A DNA stretch of 22,819 bases from Rhizobiaceae bacterium. Lineage in GTDB: Bacteria > Pseudomonadota > Alphaproteobacteria > Rhizobiales > Rhizobiaceae. The stretch lies in NCBI GenBank assembly GCA_021648425.1, contig JAKISV010000024.1, positions 1-22,819 on the forward strand. The letters are read 5' to 3'. The translations under genes were made by a program, and so were the position numbers. This document shows positions 1 through 6,965 of this stretch, in pieces. Position 1 is the stretch's first letter. Each line of letters begins with the position of its first letter. A model generated the notes under the pieces. The model did not search any database. It was not told the DNA's origin and worked only from the letters and a program-made list of their open reading frames with translations.

Positions 1-491
1 TGACAATTCGCGCCGCAGATAGCCTGACCGATTCATCCCCCCTGCCAGCGCAGTTGGTGAAAATCGATTGGCGCAAGGAAACCGATGCAACTGTCACCAG
101 AAAATTTGATTTCCAGATGAACATGGGTCCCAGCGTTATGGTCGGCCTGGTTGATTCTCATGTCATCAACGGTAAAGCGATGAAGATGTCGCGCATTGAT
201 GAAACCGTTAAACTGGATACCACTGAAATCTGGGAAATCAGCAATTCCTCATTCATGGCGCACCCTTTCCACGTCCATGATGTGCAGTTTCACATCCTTG
301 ACCGTAACGGCAAACAGCCCTCCCCCGGCGAGCGCGGGCGCAAGGATACGGTGCTGGTTAATCCCGGCGAGACAGTGCGTATCATCATGAAGTTTGAGGA
401 TTTCGCCGATCCAAATTCACCCTTCATGTATCACTGCCATATTCTCGAACACGAGGATGCGGGCATGATGGGGCAGTTTGTTGTAGTTTAG
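1..491 (+). CDS. Multicopper oxidase (CueO/SufI-like), C-terminal part only
   Basis: This is the 3' end of a gene that begins before the window; the frame is open from base 3, giving about 162 residues. It is the C-terminal cupredoxin domain of a three-domain multicopper oxidase. HPFHVHD supplies type 1 and trinuclear-centre histidines. HCHILEHEDAGMM is the classic HCHxxxH...M motif, with a Met as likely axial ligand of the type 1 copper. By family, such enzymes are periplasmic and oxidise Cu(I), other metals or phenolic substrates while reducing oxygen to water. The signal peptide and first two domains lie outside, so the exact subfamily (CueO, CumA or SufI/FtsP) cannot be settled. The HCHILEHED segment is closest to CueO-type copper oxidases as I recall them. 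The next gene on this strand starts 51 bases after the stop. Confidence 0.93.
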   Translation, partial: TIRAADSLTDSSPLPAQLVKIDWRKETDATVTRKFDFQMNMGPSVMVGLVDSHVINGKAMKMSRIDETVKLDTTEIWEISNSSFMAHPFHVHDVQFHILDRNGKQPSPGERGRKDTVLVNPGETVRIIMKFEDFADPNSPFMYHCHILEHEDAGMMGQFVVV

Positions 492-506
492 GCCAGTTGC
501 CGCTAA

Positions 507-545
507 CATCCGGGCGTCAGATTTAAACAAAGAGACGCCCGGATG
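507..545 (+). promoter_or_regulatory. Perfect 12-bp inverted repeat covering the P450 start codon
   Basis: Arms 507-518 (CATCCGGGCGTC) and 534-545 (GACGCCCGGATG) are perfect complements separated by a 15-base AT-rich loop. The last three bases of the right arm are the ATG of the cytochrome P450 gene. In RNA the stem would bury the start codon and the bases just before it, leaving only a weak AAAGAG Shine-Dalgarno-like stretch near the loop. It begins 16 bases after the multicopper oxidase stop, so it could also protect or end that transcript, but no T-run follows. A DNA-level operator is possible too. The structure is plain in the sequence; its role is inference. Confidence 0.7.
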
Positions 546-1711
546 AGCAATGCCCCGGTTTTTGATATTAACGTTGAAAGTTTTTGGCGCGATCCCTACC
601 CGGATTTGCGCCAGATGCGCAAAACAGCACCGGTTGCTTTTATTCCCCAACTGAATGCCACGGTGTTCACCCGCCGCGACGACATCCGCACCCATGAGAA
701 AAATATAGAAGTATTTTCCTCATACCAGCCCGATGGCCTGATGAGCATTCTGATGGGCGAAAACCTGATGCGTAAGGATGGTGAACCTCATCTTGCCGAA
801 CGCAAGATCATATTCCCCACCGTTTCACCCAAAACCGTGCGCGACCACTGGACAAACATCTTTCAGAAAAACTGCGACAGAATAATTTCCGATTTGCTGC
901 CGATAAAAGCCGCCGACCTGGTGAAGGACTTCGCCATGCCGGTTTCAGCCGAAGCGCTCAAAACCCTAACCGGCCTGACAAACTGCACCTTCCAGCAAAT
1001 GAACGACTGGTCCCAGGCAATGATCGACGGCATCGCTAATTATACCGGCGATACAGCGATCGAATCCCGCTGCCATGAAGCAACCCGCGCCATTGATGCC
1101 TGTATCGATGAACGTATTGAACAATTGCACAACAAACCGGATTTCAGCCTGCTATCCGTAATGCTGCGCTCTGAATTGCCCATGGAAAGCACAAGGGCAA
1201 ACATCAAGCTAGCAATTTCCGGCGGTCAGAACGAAGCACGCGATGTAATCGCCGGCACAATCTGGGCCCTGCTTAGCCACCCTGAGCAATTAAAAATGAT
1301 TGAGGCCGGTAAAGCCAACTGGGTTGATGCATTTGAAGAATATGTGCGCTGGCTCGCCCCCATCGGCATGTCACCGCGCCGGGTGGCGAAAAAATACCAG
1401 ATTGGCGATATCACCCTTGAGCGCGAAGACCGGGTGTTTTTCATGTTTTCCTCTGCCAATCACGATGAAGCAGAATTTGATGACCGGATGTATTCGATAT
1501 TACCCGCCACAATTCACGTTCCCATATCGCTTTTGGCGCAGGCCCGCATTTTTGCGCCGGTGCCGCCGCTTCAAAAAGCCTTGTCGCCGAGGTGGCTTTG
1601 CCCACTGCGTTTTCCAGGTTGCCCAATCTCAGAATTCAAAAACAAGCCCAAATCACCATCGGCGGCTGGGCATTCCGCGGCCTCCTCAACCTGCCGGTTG
1701 AGTGGGATTAG
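543..1711 (+). pseudogene. Cytochrome P450 with a single-base frameshift
   Basis: The protein reads as a bacterial class I P450 from the ATG at 543 (MSNAPVFDINVESF). It has an I-helix (SGGQNEARDVIAGT, about residues 225-238) and the K-helix ExxR (EYVR, about residue 266). At about 1482-1485 the frame is lost. Reading on in the frame starting at 1484 restores the family sequence PDVFDITRHN, then the haem-binding loop FGAGPHFCAG (Cys codon 1553-1555), and ends at TAG 1709-1711. Restoring one base, for example a C in GACCGG, gives a 389-residue protein, a normal length. As written, the first frame runs on to 1742 with a non-P450 tail lacking the haem cysteine, so the product would be inactive. 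The I-helix has Asn-Glu where most P450s have Asp/Glu-Thr. No ferredoxin or reductase gene is adjacent. The 3' end overlaps the convergent cca gene by 4 bases. Either a recent pseudogene or a sequencing error. Confidence 0.88.
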
Positions 1712-2940
1712 ATATTTCGAAGCAACTCTTCCTTGCCTGTAACAAACCCGCTCGCTACCCAGGTTTTTTCCAGCTTTTTCAATACTTCCCCCATTTTTGG
1801 ACCACTTTCCATCCCGGACTTTTCCAGATCCCGGCCTTTCAGGGGAAATTCCGGCCTTTTCCAGCGTTGCGCATAATCCAGCAATTCAAGCCATTCCTCT
1901 GCATTTGCCGCACGGTGGCGCTGGCGAACAATTTCACCGCGCAACCGGTCGCAAATTCCGGGTTGCGAACCCCAATAAAGCTGTTTTCCAAATTCATCTT
2001 TTTCAACACCCCCCTCAGGAAGACTGGCCTCAGCCCATTCAACCACTCGCCGCTTTTCAGCTTTTGAAAATCTCAACCTCCCAGCCAGGTCAGCCATTTT
2101 ATCCACCACCGGCGGCACCATCATTTGAAGCCTTGTCATTACATCAACCGGCCAGGACAAATCCTGCTCCGCATCAATCAGATCACGAATAAAATCAATT
2201 CCCCACTTTTCGCTCTCGGGCAACACCGTGGTAAGCACACCGGTTGTTCGCATCCAGAGCAGGGCGCGCGATGGGTCTCCAACACCAATTATCTTTTTCA
2301 ATTCCATCCACACGCGCTCGGCAGACAATTGCGGAATCCCGGTTTTCAGCCGTGCACAGGCCTTCAACCCCTCCCCATCCGGCCGCCCGTTGCCATATTG
2401 GGCAAAGAAACGAAAGAATCGCAATATTCGCAGATAATCTTCGCCAATGCGCTCCCCGGCATCACCAATAAAACGCACATTGCGCGCCATCAGATCATCA
2501 TACCCCCCAAGTGGATCATATATCTGGCCGTGCCGATCGCAATAAAGCGCGTTCATGGTAAAATCGCGCCTTTTTGCATCCTCCAGCCAGTCTTTACCAA
2601 AAGATACCACCGCCCTGCGCCCATCGGTTTCAATGTCACGACGAAGCGTGGTAATCTCAAAGGGATGTTTATCAATAATCGCCGTCACTGTTCCATGGGC
2701 GAGACCCGTTGCAACCGCCTTGATTTTAGCCGCCTCCAGCCGCTTTAACACCGCGTCAGGAAGAAGCGTGGTAGATAAATCCACATCACCGATTGATTCA
2801 CCCAGCAGCGAATTGCGAACCGCGCCGCCATTAACGCGGATTTCCTCTCCCCCTTCTTCAAGCACATCAAACAGTTGCTGCAACGCTGCCGATTTCAGCC
2901 AGTCGCAATGCTCAAGCGTTTGCTTCAAAATATCACTCAT
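1708..2940 (-). CDS. cca: CCA tRNA nucleotidyltransferase
   Basis: The 410-residue protein is a class II CCA-adding enzyme/poly(A) polymerase-type nucleotidyltransferase, which builds or repairs the 3' CCA end of tRNAs using CTP and ATP. Visible motifs in order: VNGGAVRN (36-43), the metal-binding DVD (52-54) in GDVDLSTT, RRDFTMNAL (124-132), and GEDYLRILRFFRF (166-178). The length is normal for the alphaproteobacterial form, which lacks an HD domain. Start at ATG 2940, overlapping the TGA of the upstream NUDIX gene as ATGA, which argues for translational coupling. It is the last gene of a DUF1285-NUDIX-cca operon. Some relatives are specialised poly(A) polymerases or A-adding enzymes, but the family is certain. 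Confidence 0.95.
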   Translation of the reverse strand: MSDILKQTLEHCDWLKSAALQQLFDVLEEGGEEIRVNGGAVRNSLLGESIGDVDLSTTLLPDAVLKRLEAAKIKAVATGLAHGTVTAIIDKHPFEITTLRRDIETDGRRAVVSFGKDWLEDAKRRDFTMNALYCDRHGQIYDPLGGYDDLMARNVRFIGDAGERIGEDYLRILRFFRFFAQYGNGRPDGEGLKACARLKTGIPQLSAERVWMELKKIIGVGDPSRALLWMRTTGVLTTVLPESEKWGIDFIRDLIDAEQDLSWPVDVMTRLQMMVPPVVDKMADLAGRLRFSKAEKRRVVEWAEASLPEGGVEKDEFGKQLYWGSQPGICDRLRGEIVRQRHRAANAEEWLELLDYAQRWKRPEFPLKGRDLEKSGMESGPKMGEVLKKLEKTWVASGFVTGKEELLRNI

Positions 2941-3575
2941 TTGAAAACCCGGTTATAAAACATACGAACAATCCCCGCCGTCACACCCCAGATATATTGC
3001 TCTTCCCACAATATTTCATAAAAATATCGCTCAGCATTTTCAAACCGCTTGCTGCCAATGCGGTAGTTGACCGGGTTCATCAAAAAAGCCAGAGGGACTT
3101 CAAAAATATATTCCACTTCATCGCGGTTCGCTTCAAAAACCACATCACGATTTAACAGGCCTATAACCGGAGAAATCCGGTAACCCGAACCGGTAAAATA
3201 ATCCGGCATCTGCCCAAGCACATCAATCGCTTTTGGCGCAACACCAACTTCCTCATGGGTTTCACGCAATGCAGCTAATCTTGCATTCCCATCCGTTGCA
3301 TCAATTTTGCCACCGGGAAAAGAAACCTGCCCCGAGTGAGATTTAAGTTTTTGCGTACGCCTGGTGAAAACGACACTCAGGCCATTTGCCCGTTCAATAA
3401 CCGGTATCAACACGGCGGCGGGTTGAATTGCCCTTTTCACCACTTCGCTTTGAAAGTCAGGATTGAGCACATAGTCGCCTTCAACCCCGTCATCTTTGTG
3501 ACCCGCAGCAAGGCGTTGCAAAACAATGCGCCTAAATTCAGATTTCTTCAGACTGGGAAGTTCGCCAATATTCAT
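2937..3575 (-). CDS. NUDIX hydrolase, CoA pyrophosphatase-like
   Basis: The 212-residue protein belongs to the NUDIX group that includes NudL/YeaB CoA pyrophosphatases, which cleave CoA derivatives to phosphopantetheine and 3',5'-ADP. The group signature before the Nudix box is present: TRRTQKLKSHSGQVSFPGGK (residues 71-90), followed by the box core RETHEEVGV (104-112) with catalytic glutamates E105, E108 and E109. I chose the ATG at 3575 (MNIGELPSLK), 16 bases after the DUF1285 stop. An in-frame start at 3623 would overlap DUF1285 by 32 bases and adds a segment not expected in the family. The stop overlaps the cca start (ATGA). Substrate assignment rests on the family motif only; other CoA thioesters or nucleotides are possible. 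Confidence 0.9.
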   Translation of the reverse strand: MNIGELPSLKKSEFRRIVLQRLAAGHKDDGVEGDYVLNPDFQSEVVKRAIQPAAVLIPVIERANGLSVVFTRRTQKLKSHSGQVSFPGGKIDATDGNARLAALRETHEEVGVAPKAIDVLGQMPDYFTGSGYRISPVIGLLNRDVVFEANRDEVEYIFEVPLAFLMNPVNYRIGSKRFENAERYFYEILWEEQYIWGVTAGIVRMFYNRVFK

Positions 3576-3591
3576 TGATAATATACATCCA

Positions 3592-4197
3592 TTATCGTGC
3601 AAGCCTCTCAAGCTCACTGGCATCCATTATAGGAAAAATCTCGCCCCGGCTTTGAACACAAAACATCTTTTCCCCATCAACCTCAATCTCCTCACCATGC
3701 GATATCAGTTCATACATCACCGGTCGCGCCAGCAAAGCCTCCAGCCGCCCGCGCACCAGCAGGTAGGGTTTCACTCCATCGTTTTTGGCAACTTTCTCAA
3801 AGCGCAATGGATTATGTTTGCCCGCCTCCACCAACTCTCCAATATTGGTTCTAAAGGTCAAAACCTGCTGCCCGTCTTCTTCGTGGGCATTCATTTCCAC
3901 CGCAACAAAATGCGCGTCCTCCACCCGGATGCCGATTTTTTCCACCGGCGTTACCAGATAGGTTTTACCATCTTCATCTTTTCGCAACACTGTCGCAAAC
4001 AAATTGACCAGTGCCTGGCGGCCAATAGGCGTACCCATATAAAACCAGGTGCCGTCACGGCGGATCTCCATATCCAGATCACCGCAAAATTCCGGCTCCC
4101 ACTTTTCCACAGGCGCTGGCCCCCGCCCCGATTGCCCCGCACGGCCCACCAGGGCGGTTAATCCATCCAGACCGGTTTTGACCGGATCATCATCCAT
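3592..4197 (-). CDS. DUF1285 domain protein
   Basis: The 201-residue protein matches the DUF1285 family, conserved in alphaproteobacteria and some other proteobacteria and of unknown biochemical function. Family hallmarks include IRRDGTWFYMGTPIGRQALV near residue 46, then LFATVLRKDEDGKTYLVTPV and GIRVEDAHFVAVEM. There is no signal peptide or membrane segment, so it is probably cytoplasmic. A GTG at 4200 immediately precedes ATG 4197; I prefer 4197 because GAGG sits 7 bases upstream. It heads the DUF1285-NUDIX-cca operon, and the toxin gene ends 56 bases upstream on the same strand, so read-through from the toxin-antitoxin promoter is possible. The operon context hints at RNA or nucleotide metabolism, but no function can be claimed. 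Confidence 0.9.
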   Translation of the reverse strand: MDDDPVKTGLDGLTALVGRAGQSGRGPAPVEKWEPEFCGDLDMEIRRDGTWFYMGTPIGRQALVNLFATVLRKDEDGKTYLVTPVEKIGIRVEDAHFVAVEMNAHEEDGQQVLTFRTNIGELVEAGKHNPLRFEKVAKNDGVKPYLLVRGRLEALLARPVMYELISHGEEIEVDGEKMFCVQSRGEIFPIMDASELERLAR

Positions 4198-4253
4198 CAC
4201 ATTTCCTCAATTATACCTGAAAATACAAAAAGAGCTGGCCTCAGAATTAACCG

Positions 4254-4517
4254 CTATTTTCTGTAAACTTCTTTTCGATGTTTAACCTTCACCACCAAAA
4301 TGCACAATTCTTCATCCTGTTTAACGCAAAGAAGCCTGTAATCCCCTACCCTGAATTTATACAGCCCTTTCATATCACCTGCCAGCGGGAGCAGGTTCAA
4401 CTGGGGATTTAAAACCAATTTTTCATAGATGACTTTTTTGATTCTTGATTGGATTTTGCTATCCAACTTTCGTAGTTGTTTTTGCGCATCTTTTGAAAAT
4501 TTGTATTTCCAGGCCAT
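4254..4517 (-). CDS. RelE/ParE-superfamily toxin
   Basis: The 87-residue protein has the RelE/ParE toxin fold pattern: KYKFSKDAQKQLRKLDSKIQ (4-23), then LNLLPLAGDMKGLYKFRVGDY with the conserved GLYKFRVGDYRLL strand, and a C-terminal VVKVKHRKEVYRK. RelE-like members cleave mRNA in the ribosomal A site; ParE-like members poison gyrase. The RVGDYRLL and HRKEVY ending favour RelE-type. The ATG at 4517 follows the antitoxin stop by 4 bases, the usual antitoxin-first order. The gene is visibly AT-rich compared with its neighbours, in line with horizontal gain. It sits between two gene blocks that are usually direct neighbours. Confidence 0.9.
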   Translation of the reverse strand: MAWKYKFSKDAQKQLRKLDSKIQSRIKKVIYEKLVLNPQLNLLPLAGDMKGLYKFRVGDYRLLCVKQDEELCILVVKVKHRKEVYRK

Positions 4518-4521
4518 ATGG

Positions 4522-4764
4522 TTATCTTACGTTTCGAAAAACTTCATCCATGGGAACAGCCTTTTCACCTGAAGTAACAAATTCATCATAGGCTTTTTTG
4601 GTATCTTCATAATCTTCCAGATTTTCCAGCCTGTCTCTCAAAAATTGCTCCAGGCCTTTTTTGATATAATAGCTTTTTGATCTTTCCTCTGCCCGCGAAA
4701 CCTTATTGAGCATGTCGCTCAAATCTTCAGGAATATTGGCAGAAATACTGACGGTTGTAGGCAT
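4522..4764 (-). CDS. Ribbon-helix-helix antitoxin (RelB/CopG type)
   Basis: This 80-residue protein is the antitoxin partner of the downstream RelE-like toxin. Its N-terminal half (TVSISANIPEDLSDMLNKVS, then RSKSYYIKKGLEQFL) has the ribbon-helix-helix pattern: a short beta strand followed by two helices with the R-S-x-S-Y turn. By family, it should dimerise, bind its own promoter and repress it together with the toxin. The acidic C-terminal half (LENLEDYEDTKKAYDEFV) would wrap the toxin. I chose ATG 4764 because GAGGTG lies 4 bases upstream; a farther in-frame ATG at 4791 has no comparable site. The upstream spacer should hold the autoregulated promoter, though I could not pick out a clear -35/-10 pair. 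Confidence 0.88.
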   Translation of the reverse strand: MPTTVSISANIPEDLSDMLNKVSRAEERSKSYYIKKGLEQFLRDRLENLEDYEDTKKAYDEFVTSGEKAVPMDEVFRNVR

Positions 4765-4829
4765 ATCGCACCTCATTAAAAATAGGCTCATAACTGTGTG
4801 GTTTATGTTTTAGCACATTTGAATATTCT

Positions 4830-4892
4830 TTGCAAAAAATGCAAGGCCTAGCAAAACATCCCATAGAAGGAGTATTGAGATGGACTGGTCCA
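4830..4892. promoter_or_regulatory. Two short palindromes in the antitoxin/moxR divergent spacer
   Basis: TTGCA (4830-4834) and TGCAA (4840-4844) form a perfect 5-bp inverted repeat around AAAAA. TGGAC (4881-4885) and GTCCA (4888-4892) form another around TG. Either could be an operator for the ribbon-helix-helix antitoxin or for the moxR cluster. Arms this short can arise by chance in an AT-rich spacer, so this is a pointer only. Confidence 0.25.
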
Positions 4893-4963
4893 TCAAAAAA
4901 TCGTGTAAAATAACATGTCAGTGGTTGGATTTACCCGTTTGTAATGCCACATTTGCCCGTTAG
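4880..4963 (+). CDS. Possible 27-residue small ORF upstream of moxR
   Basis: An ATG at 4880 is preceded by AGAAGGAG (4865-4872) with 7 bases of spacing, a stronger Shine-Dalgarno than moxR's own. The frame gives 27 residues (MDWSIKKSCKITCQWL, then DLPVCNATFAR) and stops at TAG 4961-4963, 47 bases before the moxR ATG. It contains three cysteines and no run of one amino acid that would suggest classical attenuation. It could be a translated leader of the moxR transcript or a small protein. It could also be chance, since a purine-rich stretch before an ATG is common. I do not recognise it. Confidence 0.3.
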   Translation: MDWSIKKSCKITCQWLDLPVCNATFAR

Positions 4964-5010
4964 CATGCTAGAACATATTCATATTATTGAGGATTCGATG
5001 GAGCACCCCC

Positions 5011-6021
5011 ATGAGCGCGATAGATCATAAGCTCTCCAAAACAGATGAAAAAGCCATAATCGGCCAGGCTGAGAAGGCTGTCAGCGATATATCCCGGGTC
5101 AAAAAATCCATCGCCACGGTGATTTTTGGCCAGGAAGAAGTTATCGAGCAGTCTCTGATTACCATTCTTTGTGGTGGCCATGCCCTGCTTGTCGGCCTGC
5201 CGGGACTTGCTAAAACCAAGCTTGTGGAAACACTGGGAATAACCCTTGGGATGGCCGAACAGCGCATCCAGTTCACCCCCGACCTTATGCCTTCAGATAT
5301 TTTAGGTTCTGAAATCCTCCACCAGGATGAAGATGGCAAGCGCAGTTTCCAGTTCGTCAAAGGACCGGTATTTGCCCAATTGCTGATGGCTGATGAAATC
5401 AACCGCGCCTCACCGCGCACCCAGGCAGCTCTACTGCAGGCGATGCAGGAGCACCATGTCACCATCGCTGGCGAACGTTATGACTTGCCTGCACCCTTTC
5501 ATGTACTGGCAACACAAAACCCACTCGAGCAGGAAGGTACATATCCCCTGCCCGAAGCGCAGCTTGACCGGTTTTTAATGCAGATTGATGTGCTTTATCC
5601 CGATCTGGAAGCTGAACGCCAGATTTTGTTCGAAACCACCGGAGCACAACAAAACGTTGCCAAAAAAGTCCTGAGCGCAAAGCGCGTGCAGGAAATTCAA
5701 AATCTGATACGCAAGATACCCGTTGGGAAAAGCGTCATTGACGCCATTCTGGAACTGGTACGCTCTGCGCGACCTGATGAAGAAAATGGCGAAAACAGCC
5801 AATACATTTCCTGGGGACCCGGCCCGCGCGCCTCCCAGGCTTTGATGTTGAGCGTGCGTGCGCGTGCTTTACTGGATGGCCGCCTGGCACCAAGCGTTGA
5901 TGATGTGCTTGATCTGGCCCAACCTGTATTGCAGCACCGTATGCAATTGTCCTTTGCCGCACGCGCTGAAGCCATCACCGTTCGCGATATTATCGCAAAA
6001 CTCAAATCAAAAATCACCTGA
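5011..6021 (+). CDS. MoxR-family AAA+ ATPase
   Basis: The 336-residue protein is a MoxR-type AAA+ ATPase, a chaperone-like family that acts on von Willebrand factor A (VWA) partner proteins. Walker A is GLPGLAKTK (62-70), Walker B LLMADE (124-129) followed by INRASPRTQAALLQAMQE, and sensor 1 is ATQNP (167-171), followed by EGTYPLPEAQLDRF. I chose ATG 5011 (MSAIDHK), with GGAG 8 bases upstream; an in-frame TTG at 4987 would add eight residues with no good ribosome site. It is the first gene of a cluster with DUF58, DUF4159 and a VWA-like membrane protein, the expected substrates or partners. It is divergent from the toxin-antitoxin and DUF1285 operon. The individual substrate is unknown. Confidence 0.95.
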   Translation: MSAIDHKLSKTDEKAIIGQAEKAVSDISRVKKSIATVIFGQEEVIEQSLITILCGGHALLVGLPGLAKTKLVETLGITLGMAEQRIQFTPDLMPSDILGSEILHQDEDGKRSFQFVKGPVFAQLLMADEINRASPRTQAALLQAMQEHHVTIAGERYDLPAPFHVLATQNPLEQEGTYPLPEAQLDRFLMQIDVLYPDLEAERQILFETTGAQQNVAKKVLSAKRVQEIQNLIRKIPVGKSVIDAILELVRSARPDEENGENSQYISWGPGPRASQALMLSVRARALLDGRLAPSVDDVLDLAQPVLQHRMQLSFAARAEAITVRDIIAKLKSKIT

Positions 6022-6035
6022 ACCGGAAAATTGAA

Positions 6036-6965
6036 TTGAGCAACCAGATTGGACAAATCAGCCAACGCGAAGCCGGGAATGATACACTTTCGCGCGCCAG
6101 AGCCCGCGCTGCATTCATTCCTGATCTGCTGGTAGAGGCTTCACGCGTAGCCAACAATGTGTTCACCGGCTGGCACGGCAGGCGCAAACGCGGCATCGGA
6201 GAAAATTTCTGGCAGTTTCGCCCCTATGTACAAGGGGAAAGCATGGCAGCTATCGATTGGCGCCGCTCAGCCAGGGACGATCAGCTTTATGTGCGCGACC
6301 GCGAATGGCAGGCAGCCCACACCATCTGGCTCTGGGTGGATGAATCACCTTCTATGTTGTTTTGCTCAGATCAGGCGCAGGTTTCCAAACATTCACGCGC
6401 CCTGGTATTGGCCTTTGCCATGGCGGAATTGCTGGCGCGAAGCGGTGAGCGTATTGGCTGGCTTGGGCTTTCCAGGCCAATTGTCACCCGTAATGCCGCT
6501 GAAAAACTGGCCTCAATCCTGATCTCCTCACCACCACAAACACAATTTCCATCCACGGTGGAACTCAAAGGCTTTTCTGACATCATTATTTTCAGTGATT
6601 TTCTTGATCCAATCAACAAAACAATTGAAAAAGTCGGCCGCCTGGCCCGCCGTGGCATTCGCGGCCATTTGGTGCAAATTGTTGATCCGGTGGAAGAAAA
6701 ATTCCCCTATTCCGGCCGGGTGGAATTCAGTGACCCTGAAACCGGTGATCTCTACACCACCGGCAATGCACGCTCTATTCGCGATGATTATGAAAACCTG
6801 TTCGCCGCACGTATTCAGGCATTGCATAATACCGCCACTAAATTTGGCTGGAGCCACACCCTCCACCACACCGACAATCTCGCTTCCCAGGCATTGATTG
6901 CCCTTCATACCCGTTTAAGCGGCAATCCGGTTCATCTCGCCAGTTCAAAAGGGAGTTCGCGATGA
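6036..6965 (+). CDS. DUF58 domain protein (VWA-like, MoxR partner)
   Basis: The 309-residue protein carries the DUF58 signature: GRRKRGIGENFWQFRPYVQG (48-67) followed by AAIDWRRSAR (71-80). A VWA-type beta strand follows with a MIDAS-like DESPS (D102, S104, S106). DUF58 proteins are regularly encoded directly after MoxR ATPases and are thought to bind metal through the MIDAS site and be remodelled by MoxR. No N-terminal membrane segment is visible. The start is TTG 6036, 14 bases after the moxR stop; no in-frame ATG precedes the conserved core. The stop overlaps the next gene as ATGA, so co-translation is likely. Confident family, unknown cellular role. Confidence 0.92.
   Translation: MSNQIGQISQREAGNDTLSRARARAAFIPDLLVEASRVANNVFTGWHGRRKRGIGENFWQFRPYVQGESMAAIDWRRSARDDQLYVRDREWQAAHTIWLWVDESPSMLFCSDQAQVSKHSRALVLAFAMAELLARSGERIGWLGLSRPIVTRNAAEKLASILISSPPQTQFPSTVELKGFSDIIIFSDFLDPINKTIEKVGRLARRGIRGHLVQIVDPVEEKFPYSGRVEFSDPETGDLYTTGNARSIRDDYENLFAARIQALHNTATKFGWSHTLHHTDNLASQALIALHTRLSGNPVHLASSKGSSR

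Noticed and set aside
1476..1500. Programmed frameshift in the P450 gene
   Set aside because: There is no slippery heptamer, and P450 genes are not known to use recoding; deletion or sequencing error is simpler.
5025..5465. Long open frame antisense to moxR
   Set aside because: It is a shadow of the moxR coding frame; the sense strand carries full AAA+ motifs.
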